Assembly: GCA_023128965.1 (NCBI GenBank)
Contig: JAGMCY010000182.1
Coordinates: forward strand, 1 to 22,956
Direction of reading: 5' to 3'
Origin: Candidatus Aenigmatarchaeota archaeon
Lineage (GTDB): Archaea; Aenigmatarchaeota; Aenigmatarchaeia; QMZP01; QMZT01
Length of the DNA stretch: 22,956 nucleotides
This document shows, one piece after another, positions 1 to 7,132 of this stretch (position 1 is its first letter; the number at the start of each line of letters is the position of its first letter). Under the pieces are notes generated by a model. The model searched no databases and was not told the origin of the DNA. It worked only from the letters and a program-made list of their open reading frames with translations. A program made the translations under genes and the position numbers.

Positions 1-677
1 GGCTTTATCTCAACTCCCTTCTCCTTCCTTATGATCCTTCTGAAACCCCTGATCTGCCTATCAGCAACGTTTTTGTCTTTCAGCGAAGTGCTCGCTATTG
101 ACAAGACGTTTATCTTTAAAACCTCACCTGGGTCAGTTAGGGTTATCGGCTTTATTTCCTTCGCTGGGTTTATCTCGAATTCCACATCGCTCCCGCCCAC
201 AGGGTAAAACCCGTGTTTCTTTATCGTGAATTTCGCCTGGATGCCCATGCTGAAGAGAATGGGCAAAAGAACGTTTTCCATATACGGGATGGGAGGCGAC
301 CATTTGGAGGCGATGGAACCGCCCTTCACCTTCAGTGTTGTCTTTCCCTTCCCGAAAACCGCGGGGATCAAAGTCGCATAACTCAGCAGGCCTATCGACC
401 CGGCGGTTTCAATGTTCACTTCGAATGTCCCGCCTTTAATCTTCTTGGGAACGAATTCGATCTCCCTAGATTCCACCTCGTCCCCTTTGATCTCAGCGGA
501 ACAGATTTTAGCGAGTGTCCTAACCGCCTCCAGATGCTGGTGACGCAAACCGGGGCTCGGCCTCTTCGCCCGGATTCCCGTTATCCTGATCGGCTTCCCC
601 GTCAGGGCGGAAAAGGCCGTCGAAAGCCTCACGATCGTCCCTGAACCGCTCCCGTATTCTCCAGGAATCTCCATCAT
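1..677 (-). CDS. rtcA: RNA 3'-terminal phosphate cyclase, N-terminal part (3' end outside window)
   Basis: The minus-strand frame is open from an ATG at 677 (a second in-frame ATG is at 674) to the window edge, giving about 225 residues of a protein that normally has about 340. The family converts RNA 3'-phosphate ends to 2',3'-cyclic phosphate through enzyme- and RNA-adenylate intermediates. Recognised by SALTGKPIRI (residues 23-32), the signature RAKRPSPGLRHQHL (36-49), and SKWSPPIPYMENVLLP-type text further on. The usual glycine-rich GEGGGQ(I/L)LR loop near the N terminus is replaced by GEYGSGSGTIVR (6-17). The catalytic His lies in the missing C-terminal part. A weak TATA-like stretch about 25 nt upstream and no Shine-Dalgarno suggest a leaderless message. 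The RtcA family is clear; the exact start (674 or 677) is not. Confidence 0.88.
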   Translation of the reverse strand, partial: MMEIPGEYGSGSGTIVRLSTAFSALTGKPIRITGIRAKRPSPGLRHQHLEAVRTLAKICSAEIKGDEVESREIEFVPKKIKGGTFEVNIETAGSIGLLSYATLIPAVFGKGKTTLKVKGGSIASKWSPPIPYMENVLLPILFSMGIQAKFTIKKHGFYPVGGSDVEFEINPAKEIKPITLTDPGEVLKINVLSIASTSLKDKNVADRQIRGFRRIIRKEKGVEIK

Positions 678-808
678 AATTAATATTGGGTCTTATCAAT
701 TAAAGAATAATCGTAAATGAACTGGCTGTTCTGGGCATAAATATTTAAAAATTAACCGCCAATATTGAAGAAACAAACTTTTAAATAACAATTAATCATT
801 ATTAGGTG
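678..808. promoter_or_regulatory. Divergent AT-rich intergenic region between rtcA and an orphan gene
   Basis: This 131-bp spacer separates two genes read outward. A TATA-like TTTTAAATA starts near 779 and lies about 25 nt before the ATG at 809. On the minus strand, a TTTAATTGATA-like box near 697-707 lies about 25 nt before the rtcA start. Both fit archaeal promoters with very short or no leaders. No gene or stable hairpin was seen here. Promoter assignment is by eye only. Confidence 0.45.
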
Positions 809-1441
809 ATGAATATAAAAGGTTATCTAAATCCATGCCGTAACGAAGATTTTATAGACCTGGGAAAGTGTAAAGGTTACGAGAGATTATGCGGTCCTTA
901 CGAGATTGATTTGGAATACTGCGACATTATCCTTCCACTTATTGGAAAACTAGATCCAAAATTGTCTTCAAAGTTAGCAAATGATTATTTTGAAATGCTC
1001 GATAACACTTACAGAGACAATATTATAGGAGTACTTTTTCAAAAAATTAAAAGAGTACCTCCCATAGGGGCATCTCGTAGAAAGATTAAGTCACTCAACA
1101 ACAAAAAGCAGTCCTTTATTGAAGAACCATTTTCTATAGAATTTTTAAAGTACGTTTCTGCATCAACATCTAGTAAAATTTATAATAGACTCTATCAAAA
1201 AAACAAACCCAAAAGTATTATCAACGCAATACACCGTGATTGTATTAAATTTGGAGAGAGTCTATTCGCAGAAAGGTTCGAAAATCTAAATGAAATTGTA
1301 AGAAAAAATAACGAAGGAAAAGATATCGAAGATCATGATAGAAAGATTTTATCAGAAGTTTTGAGTAATAAAAAACGAGTAAACAATTTTTTAAATTTTT
1401 TAGAAAGAGCTTCCAATATTAACGAATCTAAGAAATCCTGA
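809..1441 (+). CDS. Hypothetical protein, AT-rich orphan
   Basis: A 210-residue protein starting at ATG 809; a GTG at 806 is in frame, but AGGTG sits directly on it. I do not recognise a family. The N-terminal 35 residues hold three Cys (NPCRNED, GKCKGYERLCGPYE). The rest is Lys/Asn/Ile-rich and probably mostly helical, with no signal peptide or membrane segment. Base use differs sharply from the neighbours: sampled 60-base lines have 16 and 20 G+C, against 33 in a line of the next gene. The stop lies inside the 3' end of the convergent beta-CASP gene (14-bp tail overlap). The composition suggests recent acquisition. That it is coding rests on length, a plausible promoter and filling of an otherwise empty interval; function is unknown. 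Confidence 0.7.
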   Translation: MNIKGYLNPCRNEDFIDLGKCKGYERLCGPYEIDLEYCDIILPLIGKLDPKLSSKLANDYFEMLDNTYRDNIIGVLFQKIKRVPPIGASRRKIKSLNNKKQSFIEEPFSIEFLKYVSASTSSKIYNRLYQKNKPKSIINAIHRDCIKFGESLFAERFENLNEIVRKNNEGKDIEDHDRKILSEVLSNKKRVNNFLNFLERASNINESKKS

Positions 1442-2678
1442 AAGTCTCCCCGTTCTTAGGCGCTTGCGCATCGAACCCGAGCTTTTGGAGTTCTTTCACG
1501 AACCCCTCTGTTTTCTCCCCGTGGATGAGCAGGATTTTCTTTGGTCTGACCTTCTTGTAGAACTCGATCAGGTGGTCGTGGTCGGTGTGCGCGGAGAAGT
1601 CAAGGAATTCCATCCTCATCTTCGGCCTGACATCGATCTCCCCGTTCGTGAATTTCCCGGTGTCAAGAAGCGCTCTCCCAGTAGTGCCCGGTACTTGAAA
1701 GCCCGTGAGCACAAGAGAGCAGTCCGGCCTCTCGTACAACCTCGAGATGTAGTGAACCACGGGCCCGCCATTGAGCATCCCGGCTGTCGTGAGGATAACG
1801 CATGGACTCTCAATGATCCTGTCCCTCTCCCTCGCGTTCCTGACCTTCCGGGCGTAAGAAAATGCCTTCTCCAGTTTCTTGTGGTCTTTAACGCTTTTAG
1901 GATGCCTGAGCATCGCTTCTGCCGCGCGTATCCCCATCCCGTCCACGTAGATCGGAATGCCCAGTTCGTGGAGGATCAAAAGCAGTTCCTGCGTCCTCCC
2001 GACGGCGAAAGCCGGAATCACGCAGATTCCGCCACCGTAGACCGTTTCTTGGACAATCTTTTTGAGCGAATCCTCCAGCGATTTCCTGTCCGGGTGATTC
2101 GTGTAGGAATACGTGGATTCGCTTATGAGAACATCGATGTCCTTGAAATTCGTTTGCGCCCCTTTCATAAGCTGCGTGTCGGTGAATTTCACGTCCCCTG
2201 TGAAGAGTATTCTTTTCCCGCCGCTTTCAAGCAGGGGCATGACGCTCCCCGGTATGTGGCCGGCATTATGGAAGCTAACGGAAGATGTGGTAAAATCCTC
2301 TTTCTCGTTAGGGCGGAGGAATCTCGTGCTCCTCTCGAGTTTCTTTACATCCCCGAGCATGAAATCCAGGGGCTCTCCAGACCTTTTCTGGATCTTAATG
2401 GAATCACGAAGAAGGATTGAAAGCAGATCAAGCGTTGTGGGATCAGAGTAAAGGGATCCCTCATACCCGAGCCTGTAAAGCTGGGGGAGCATGCCTGAGT
2501 GGTCCAGATGGGCATGGGAGACGAAAACGCCATCCAAATTCAGGCTCGGCTGTATCGGCCTTTCATTGGTCTGCACGTTGACCCCGTACTCCCAGAGGAA
2601 CTTCTCGGTTCCGGTGTCTATCAGTATCCCCATCTTCCCGACTTCCCTGCACCCCCCTAGAAAGCGTATTTCAATCAT
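1428..2678 (-). CDS. Beta-CASP metallo-beta-lactamase RNase (aCPSF2-like)
   Basis: A 416-residue zinc-dependent ribonuclease of the CPSF/RNase J superfamily, expected to process or degrade RNA in the cytoplasm. Visible motifs: HAHLDH (55-60, motif 2), HNAGH with H141 (motif 3), FTGDVKF with D162 (motif 4), ISEST with E187 (beta-CASP motif A), DFSAHTD with H364 (motif B) and LLIHGE with H386 (motif C). It starts directly with the lactamase fold, MIEIRFLGGCREVG, so the N-terminal KH domains of archaeal aCPSF1 are absent; length and layout match the aCPSF2 group. The frame is open further upstream to 2864, but those 62 extra codons lie on the end of the deoxyhypusine synthase gene and match nothing in the family. 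A TATA-like box 26 nt before ATG 2678 supports the shorter start. Confidence 0.92.
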   Translation of the reverse strand: MIEIRFLGGCREVGKMGILIDTGTEKFLWEYGVNVQTNERPIQPSLNLDGVFVSHAHLDHSGMLPQLYRLGYEGSLYSDPTTLDLLSILLRDSIKIQKRSGEPLDFMLGDVKKLERSTRFLRPNEKEDFTTSSVSFHNAGHIPGSVMPLLESGGKRILFTGDVKFTDTQLMKGAQTNFKDIDVLISESTYSYTNHPDRKSLEDSLKKIVQETVYGGGICVIPAFAVGRTQELLLILHELGIPIYVDGMGIRAAEAMLRHPKSVKDHKKLEKAFSYARKVRNARERDRIIESPCVILTTAGMLNGGPVVHYISRLYERPDCSLVLTGFQVPGTTGRALLDTGKFTNGEIDVRPKMRMEFLDFSAHTDHDHLIEFYKKVRPKKILLIHGEKTEGFVKELQKLGFDAQAPKNGETFRIS

Positions 2679-2698
2679 TAGAATTATTCGGAGTTTCC

Positions 2699-2709
2699 TA
2701 CTTAAAAGA
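2699..2709 (-). promoter_or_regulatory. TATA-like box for the beta-CASP gene
   Basis: Minus-strand TCTTTTAAGTA, centred 26 nt before the chosen ATG, right after the stop codon of the upstream synthase gene. The spacing predicts a leaderless transcript and supports the short start. Confidence 0.45.
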
Positions 2710-2710
2710 A

Positions 2711-3634
2711 TTATCGCGAACTCAACCTGTTCATCAGACTCGCGATCATTATCGGCAGAATAACTGTCGCGTCCCCCTCGATAGTGACGTGTTTCGCCTT
2801 CTCCTTTATCTTCCCCCATGTTATCGCCTCCCTTGTCTGTGCCCCGGAAAGCGATCCGTCCCATTCAGGGGCGGTCGTTATGTAAACAGCGTAATCCAGT
2901 CCTCCCCTGAACTGGTTCCACCAGATAGTGTGGTGTTTTGAGATTCCCCCTCCGATTATAAGACCTCCTGTCTTTTTCGAATCGTAAACTATGTCCGCCA
3001 AGTCCTTCTCGTCCTTGAGGACATCCACCTTGAAGTCATGGTCCTGCGAGAACATCCAGATCTGCGAGCCGAATGAGCCGTCCGTTATCCCGGGTATGAA
3101 GACAGGGATCTCGTTTCTCGCAGCCCAGTAAATAATCGAATCTTCGTTCTTCATCCTCTTACCGAACTCCCAGACCAGTTCTTTAGAGGACATTTCCCTC
3201 TTCCCCTCTTTCCAGAGATCCTCCAGAAACTTCTGAACCTTCTCCTCTATAATGATCCCGTGGTTTTCGTTCGGGAAGATTATGTTCCCCAGCCTGTTGA
3301 ACCCCTTCTTCTTCAGCTCCAGATCATCCATCTGGAACGAGCCGTGGTAGTAATCCTTAAAGGAGCGAGCGATGTCGTGATCGAGCGTGCCGCACGTGGT
3401 TATCACAACGTCCGCTATCCTTTCCTTAACGAGGTCCCTGATAACGCCGCGGACCCCCGTCGAGATTATGCACGCGGGGAACGAGAGGAATATCTTTGCA
3501 TTTTCCTTCACCATCCTTTCCAGGATGTCCACGCCATCGGCGAGCTTTTTCGCCGTGAACCCCCCTGACCCGTACATCTGCCTGACCAGACCATCCACGT
3601 CCTTCGAAACCTTCATGTCTTTTACCTTTTTCAT
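2711..3634 (-). CDS. dys: Deoxyhypusine synthase
   Basis: A 307-residue NAD-dependent enzyme that transfers the aminobutyl group of spermidine to a lysine of translation factor aIF5A, the first step of hypusine formation. Full family length. The active-site lysine is in GGGISKHHTIWWNQF (K233, which forms the enzyme-imine intermediate). Other family segments are SFPACIISTGVRGVI (51-65), TTCGTLDHDIAR (79-90), PVFIPGITDGSFGSQIW (177-193) and YITTAPEWDGSLSGA (251-265). A clear Shine-Dalgarno GAGGTGG lies five bases before the ATG, which fixes the start. The beta-CASP gene follows after 32 bp with its own TATA-like box, so co-transcription is possible but not required. aIF5A itself is not in the window. 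Confidence 0.95.
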   Translation of the reverse strand: MKKVKDMKVSKDVDGLVRQMYGSGGFTAKKLADGVDILERMVKENAKIFLSFPACIISTGVRGVIRDLVKERIADVVITTCGTLDHDIARSFKDYYHGSFQMDDLELKKKGFNRLGNIIFPNENHGIIIEEKVQKFLEDLWKEGKREMSSKELVWEFGKRMKNEDSIIYWAARNEIPVFIPGITDGSFGSQIWMFSQDHDFKVDVLKDEKDLADIVYDSKKTGGLIIGGGISKHHTIWWNQFRGGLDYAVYITTAPEWDGSLSGAQTREAITWGKIKEKAKHVTIEGDATVILPIMIASLMNRLSSR

Positions 3635-3638
3635 AAAA

Positions 3639-3645
3639 CCACCTC
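3639..3645 (-). promoter_or_regulatory. Strong Shine-Dalgarno of dys
   Basis: GAGGTGG on the minus strand, complementary to the 3' end of 16S rRNA, about five bases before the ATG. It is notable because many genes in this window lack such a site. Confidence 0.7.
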
Positions 3646-3741
3646 ACGAAAATGAGAGAATATGGATTAAAAATTTACCCTCTTTTCAGAACCAGCGTTT
3701 CCTTATGAAATGTCATATCTGAATTGAAATTGCACCCGGAG

Positions 3742-3757
3742 ATATAAAAATTTATAT
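3742..3757 (+). promoter_or_regulatory. TATA-box region of acyP
   Basis: ATATAAAAATTTATAT, an almost perfect palindromic AT run 20-35 nt before the acylphosphatase ATG. The spacing implies a short or absent 5' leader. It could in principle also work toward dys, about 110 bp away. Confidence 0.5.
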
Positions 3758-3777
3758 CCCCCTTCCAAATAGATTCC

Positions 3778-4053
3778 ATGAACGCCCGCGTTCATTTGCT
3801 AATCTCAGGAGAGGTTCAGGGGGTTTTCTTCCGAGCCAACACAAGGCGTGCCGCGAACGAACTGGGCGTGAAGGGATGGGTCAGGAACCTCCCGAACGGG
3901 ATGGTAGAAGTGGTTGCTGAGGGAAGGAAACCCACTCTCGACCGGTTGATCGAATACTGCAGGAAAGGTCCGGATGGAGCGGGGGTGGAAAACATCGAGA
4001 TAAAATGGGAAGAGTTCAAGAACGAGTTCAGGGGCTTCGACGTCAGGTTTTAG
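3778..4053 (+). CDS. acyP: Acylphosphatase
   Basis: A 91-residue enzyme that hydrolyses carboxyl-phosphate bonds (acetyl-phosphate, 1,3-bisphosphoglycerate, carbamoyl-phosphate). Typical size and complete fold: GEVQGVFFR (11-19) carries the phosphate-binding Arg19, and GWVRNLPNGMVEV (33-45) carries the catalytic Asn37; the C terminus FRGFDVRF is the usual last strand. The ATG is preceded by a good TATA region. The last 38 bp, stop codon included, recur in degenerate form at 4535-4571 beyond an AT-rich gene, as expected if DNA had integrated into the 3' end of this gene while restoring its coding sequence. The next gene ends two bases after its stop, in convergent orientation. Confidence 0.95.
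   Translation: MNARVHLLISGEVQGVFFRANTRRAANELGVKGWVRNLPNGMVEVVAEGRKPTLDRLIEYCRKGPDGAGVENIEIKWEEFKNEFRGFDVRF
4016..4053 (+). repeat. Direct repeat copy A: 3' end of acyP
   Basis: Begins TCAAGAACGAGTTC and ends at the acyP stop, AGGTTTTAG. It matches copy B (4535-4571) with three substitutions and a one-base gap by eye alignment. This copy is the functional 3' end of acyP. The arrangement resembles an integration site where one repeat completes the target gene. Confidence 0.8.
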
Positions 4054-4054
4054 A

Positions 4055-4489
4055 TCAGCATTCAAATCCTTTTCGTAATATTTCACCAGTTTCTGTTACC
4101 CGATGACCCATTCCAGTAGCTATTTCCTTTCCTATCTTGTATCCCTCTTCTGATGTTCCCCAAAGTCCTATTTCATCTTCAGGTAATACGATTTTTGTTC
4201 CCGGAGGTATTGAGAAATCCACTAAAGCAACACCCGCAGCTTTTTTAACCTCTTCATCCGGTCCAGCAATATATATCTCAAGCGATTCTAAACCTCTCTT
4301 TCTTTTTAGAACCTTAACGCCTCGTACTTTTTCAGTAATAGCATTCACAATTTTATCGTATCTTTTAATAATTCTATCTTTGTTGTATTCGTGTATTTTT
4401 CGATATCTTAGGTTTTTAATATCTACATTTTGAGGATTAAATGCCCTTTCCAGATAACTTAAAATGAATGATTCCTTTTTCCCGTTCAT
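4055..4489 (-). CDS. Hypothetical protein, AT-rich, lying between the acyP repeats
   Basis: A 144-residue protein with no recognised family. The N-terminal half is basic and probably helical (KRYDKIVNAITEKVRGVKVLKRKRG). The C-terminal half looks like a small alpha/beta domain: LEIYIAGPDEEVKKAAGVAL, then a Pro/Gly-rich strand-turn segment FSIPPGTKIVLPEDE. No signal peptide or membrane helix. A TTTAAATTTC box about 25-32 nt before the ATG could be its promoter; no Shine-Dalgarno is visible. Its stop is two bases from the acyP stop, and it exactly fills the space between the two acyP-end repeats, so it is probably cargo of the integrated segment. Its base composition is much more AT-rich than acyP or the NFACT gene. 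Coding is likely; function unknown. Confidence 0.65.
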   Translation of the reverse strand: MNGKKESFILSYLERAFNPQNVDIKNLRYRKIHEYNKDRIIKRYDKIVNAITEKVRGVKVLKRKRGLESLEIYIAGPDEEVKKAAGVALVDFSIPPGTKIVLPEDEIGLWGTSEEGYKIGKEIATGMGHRVTETGEILRKGFEC

Positions 4490-4534
4490 ACCAATTTTAT
4501 AACTGATAATAAGAAATTTAAAGCCACTTTGTAA

Positions 4535-4571
4535 TCAAGAACGAGTTCGGGGGTTTGACGTTAGGTTTTAG
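4535..4571 (+). repeat. Direct repeat copy B: degenerate duplicate of the acyP 3' end
   Basis: Thirty-seven bases starting TCAAGAACGAGTTC and ending AGGTTTTAG, 519 bp after copy A. One base is missing relative to copy A (TTCGAC to TTGAC), so it could no longer encode the acyP tail in frame. A C-to-T change creates the TTA that serves as the minus-strand stop of the next gene. No acyP similarity was seen further upstream, so only the very end of the gene is duplicated. Confidence 0.8.
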
Positions 4572-5046
4572 CATTTGGATTTTTCATTTCTTTTCGGATT
4601 TTCCGTGAATGTTTCTTTACTCGTTTAAAAATACTATAATCTGTTGTATCAAACATTCCCAATTTCTTGCATCTATTAAGGAGTAATTTTGTCAATTTAA
4701 TTTTTTTTCCATCAACTAATGATGCGTATGAATTTCCCCAAATAAAATAAGCTTTTTCTGTAGGACTTAACCCGTCTTCATGTAATATATTAATAAGTGC
4801 TGCAGTTGAACCAGTGCCACTATTGTAACGCGAGCTGTTTTTACAGGCGAATTCTATTCCTTGAACAAATTGATGGTTTTCTTTTAATAATGAGTTTATT
4901 CCATCACCTTTTCTTTTATCATTATCAGCTGCCTGTTTGAGTCTATATATAATATCTTTGGTATAGTCATTGATCCTTTTTTCTTCAGCTAATGCGAGTC
5001 TCCGGACATAGCATTCAGAACCCGAAGAACCATATCCGTTATTCAT
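4561..5046 (-). CDS. Hypothetical protein, AT-rich, ending inside the acyP-end repeat
   Basis: A 161-residue protein of no recognised family. It is probably mainly helical: basic N-terminal helix region RRLALAEEKRINDYTK, a Gly/Ser/Asn-rich middle (NSSRYNSGTGSTAALIN), then a hydrophobic-basic C-terminal half ending in KRVKKHSRKIRKEMKNPNAK. There is no signal peptide or clear membrane helix. Its last three codons and its stop lie in repeat copy B, so its C-terminal end was set or changed by the duplication. One sampled 60-base line has only 17 G+C. A minus-strand CTTAAATAA near 5091-5099 may be its TATA box. It could be part of the same acquired segment as the 144-residue neighbour, or an older gene cut by it. 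Confidence 0.65.
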   Translation of the reverse strand: MNNGYGSSGSECYVRRLALAEEKRINDYTKDIIYRLKQAADNDKRKGDGINSLLKENHQFVQGIEFACKNSSRYNSGTGSTAALINILHEDGLSPTEKAYFIWGNSYASLVDGKKIKLTKLLLNRCKKLGMFDTTDYSIFKRVKKHSRKIRKEMKNPNAKT

Positions 5047-5130
5047 ATTACCAAACCGAAAGCTATTTTCATAAAATTTGTATTCGAAATTATTTAAGCT
5101 TTATGTGCAGTTTTTGATGGAGTTTAGAAT

Positions 5131-7110
5131 TTAGACCCCGTACTCCACTATCTCGCCTTTCCCGCCTGGGATGAACTTCTGGAAGTCGTCGAGAGGGATT
5201 TTTTCCAGCCAGACCTTGTCCTCTGGGCTCGCCTTTATCAGGATCTTGTTCTTTATCTCCCTCGCTAGGTTCGACCCCTCGATCTCGCCCGGCTTTATGG
5301 TTACGAAATACTCGGTTTGCTTGCGGATGGGCATGACAGGTCCCGCCAATACCTCGATATCCTCGTTCTCCCTGTCTATCCTAACTCCGATTGCTATCTT
5401 CAGTTCCACGTCCCTGAACCACTCCTTCTGCCCGTATACCATGAAAGAACCCCTCGGGAGGTATTCTCCGGTAGGGGGTTGCTTCGAAACCTGATCAGGC
5501 CGGACGGCGTATACATCGACCGTTGCGAGACCGGAAGTCCAGGCCTTCGAATACGCGGCGGTGAATTCGGCCGCCTCTTTTTTCGCGTAGTCCGAGATTT
5601 CCGATTCCCCTGACTTCACGACCACGAAAGGGGAACCCTGGATGTCCGAATGGAAAACCATGTCAGCGGGTTCGGAATGTTTTTTGACGAGAACCTCGTT
5701 TGAAGTCGCATCCTTCCCTCCCACCACCAAAAAATCATCGCTGGAGTTGAACCACCTGAACTTCTCGAACCATTTCTTCATTTTCTTTTCGACCTTAACC
5801 GGCTTCTCCACCGTTTCTATCTCCGGTTCCTCCTCCACCCGTTTCCTCGTCTCCTCCATCGCCTCCTGAACACCCCCTATCTTCTTCTTCGCGTGTTTCG
5901 AACCCTCGTAATAATCCTCTGCATTCTCCTCAACAGATTTCCTGAAGTCAATCTCTATCTCTTCCCCCTCAAGCTCGATTACCACTATCCCTTCGTGCTC
6001 CTTTATCTCCTTTATAGCGTCGGCCTCAGGCGTACCCTCGCTGCCGGCTCTTCTCTTTATCTCCTCCCATGTCAATCCGGAGGATTTCGCCCTGTTTATC
6101 GCCTCCAGGATGCTCTCCACGGTTCCGTAATGGGAATAAATGATATCCGCTTTTGATCTCTTTTCCTCCCTCTTTTCCGTCCACTTTTCCATCGCCTGCT
6201 CCTGGGTCTCGAGAATCCTCTCCACCCTTTCCTTCTGCTCCTCTTTGGTCTTCTCCTCGAATTCCTCGGCGATCTTTATCTGCTGTTCCGAGAAGAACTC
6301 ATCCAGCGCTTCCGAGAAATTCCCTGCCTGTTTTTTAATTGCTTTGTCCTTCATGCTTTCAAGGGGGAACGGGGAAACAAAATCATCGTAAACGGTCGGC
6401 CTTAAGGAGAGGTTCTCAAGCCCCCTGATCGTGTTGAACAGGTAAATTGAAAGGTTTACCCCTATACTGTCGGAAGGGGTTTCTTCGCTGACCTTCGAAA
6501 GTAAACATATCTCCTTCGCGTAAAAGGGGCCGAAACCTAACCCGGATGCGAGGACTGCGATGATCTTGTTGTTGAACTTGCCAAGGAATTCCCTGAAGTA
6601 ATCGAAATTCACGGCGAAGGGGTTTATCTTGGCGGGAGGGTATTTGTACTGGATTTTCGGCTTCAGATCGCGGTCTTTCCACTTCTGGACATACAGGGGC
6701 ATGATTATGTTTCTTTCGCTGTCACAGAGTATGAGGTTTCCATTGGAGAAGAGCTCGATTATCAGTATGTTCCTGTCCGTACGCACCTCCAAGATCCTGT
6801 CGAATTCGTGCTGGCGGATTTCGAGGATTTTCGAGTTATTCATGTGCTTCCTGAGGAAGAGGCAGAAATCCGGTGGTTTCATGGGCGAGGGTTTTTTGTA
6901 CGTGGTCAGGAAGATCTTGTTCTTGTCAACGTAAAGCCACTGGTTCCCCTTGTCCTTTGTGAAAATCTCGAAGAGGAACTGGTGTGACTTTCGCTTGTCC
7001 AGGGTGTATTCGTACTGGTATATTTTTCTAACGATGCCGTTCGCGAGCGTGTCTTTCAGTTCCTTTACGAGGAATCTCAGGTCAAGCGAAGTCATCTCGG
7101 ACTTTTCCAT
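5131..7110 (-). CDS. rqcH: NFACT-family ribosome-associated quality control protein (RqcH/Rqc2/NEMF)
   Basis: A 659-residue protein with the full archaeal NFACT layout: NFACT-N (about 1-180), helix-hairpin-helix region (about 180-240, ASGLGFGPFYAKE), a long highly charged coiled coil (about 270-320, with further helical charged text to about 440), and NFACT-R (about 445-560, WFNSSDDFLVVGGKDATSN and VFHSDIQGSPF) with a C-terminal beta domain. The Asp-Arg pair needed for tail synthesis in RqcH/Rqc2 is kept as EFDRIL (D104-R105). The family binds stalled large ribosomal subunits with peptidyl-tRNA and recruits alanyl-tRNA. The start is the first Met; M6 is an alternative. It follows apgM by only 22 bp and may be co-transcribed with it. 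Confidence 0.93.
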   Translation of the reverse strand: MEKSEMTSLDLRFLVKELKDTLANGIVRKIYQYEYTLDKRKSHQFLFEIFTKDKGNQWLYVDKNKIFLTTYKKPSPMKPPDFCLFLRKHMNNSKILEIRQHEFDRILEVRTDRNILIIELFSNGNLILCDSERNIIMPLYVQKWKDRDLKPKIQYKYPPAKINPFAVNFDYFREFLGKFNNKIIAVLASGLGFGPFYAKEICLLSKVSEETPSDSIGVNLSIYLFNTIRGLENLSLRPTVYDDFVSPFPLESMKDKAIKKQAGNFSEALDEFFSEQQIKIAEEFEEKTKEEQKERVERILETQEQAMEKWTEKREEKRSKADIIYSHYGTVESILEAINRAKSSGLTWEEIKRRAGSEGTPEADAIKEIKEHEGIVVIELEGEEIEIDFRKSVEENAEDYYEGSKHAKKKIGGVQEAMEETRKRVEEEPEIETVEKPVKVEKKMKKWFEKFRWFNSSDDFLVVGGKDATSNEVLVKKHSEPADMVFHSDIQGSPFVVVKSGESEISDYAKKEAAEFTAAYSKAWTSGLATVDVYAVRPDQVSKQPPTGEYLPRGSFMVYGQKEWFRDVELKIAIGVRIDRENEDIEVLAGPVMPIRKQTEYFVTIKPGEIEGSNLAREIKNKILIKASPEDKVWLEKIPLDDFQKFIPGGKGEIVEYGV

Positions 7111-7132
7111 ATTTATTAATTAACCTAAAAGT

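Noticed and set aside
213..644. Plus-strand ORF of 143 codons
   Set aside because: Lies entirely on the opposite strand of rtcA, whose reading frame has clear family motifs; Arg/Pro-rich shadow sequence.
1464..2420. Plus-strand ORF of 318 codons
   Set aside because: Antisense to the beta-CASP gene, which has all catalytic motifs in the other strand; no motif or promoter of its own.
2679..2864. 62-codon upstream extension of the beta-CASP gene
   Set aside because: Overlaps the end of the deoxyhypusine synthase gene in another frame and encodes low-complexity charged text; the family starts at MIEIRFLGG, with a TATA-like box in place.
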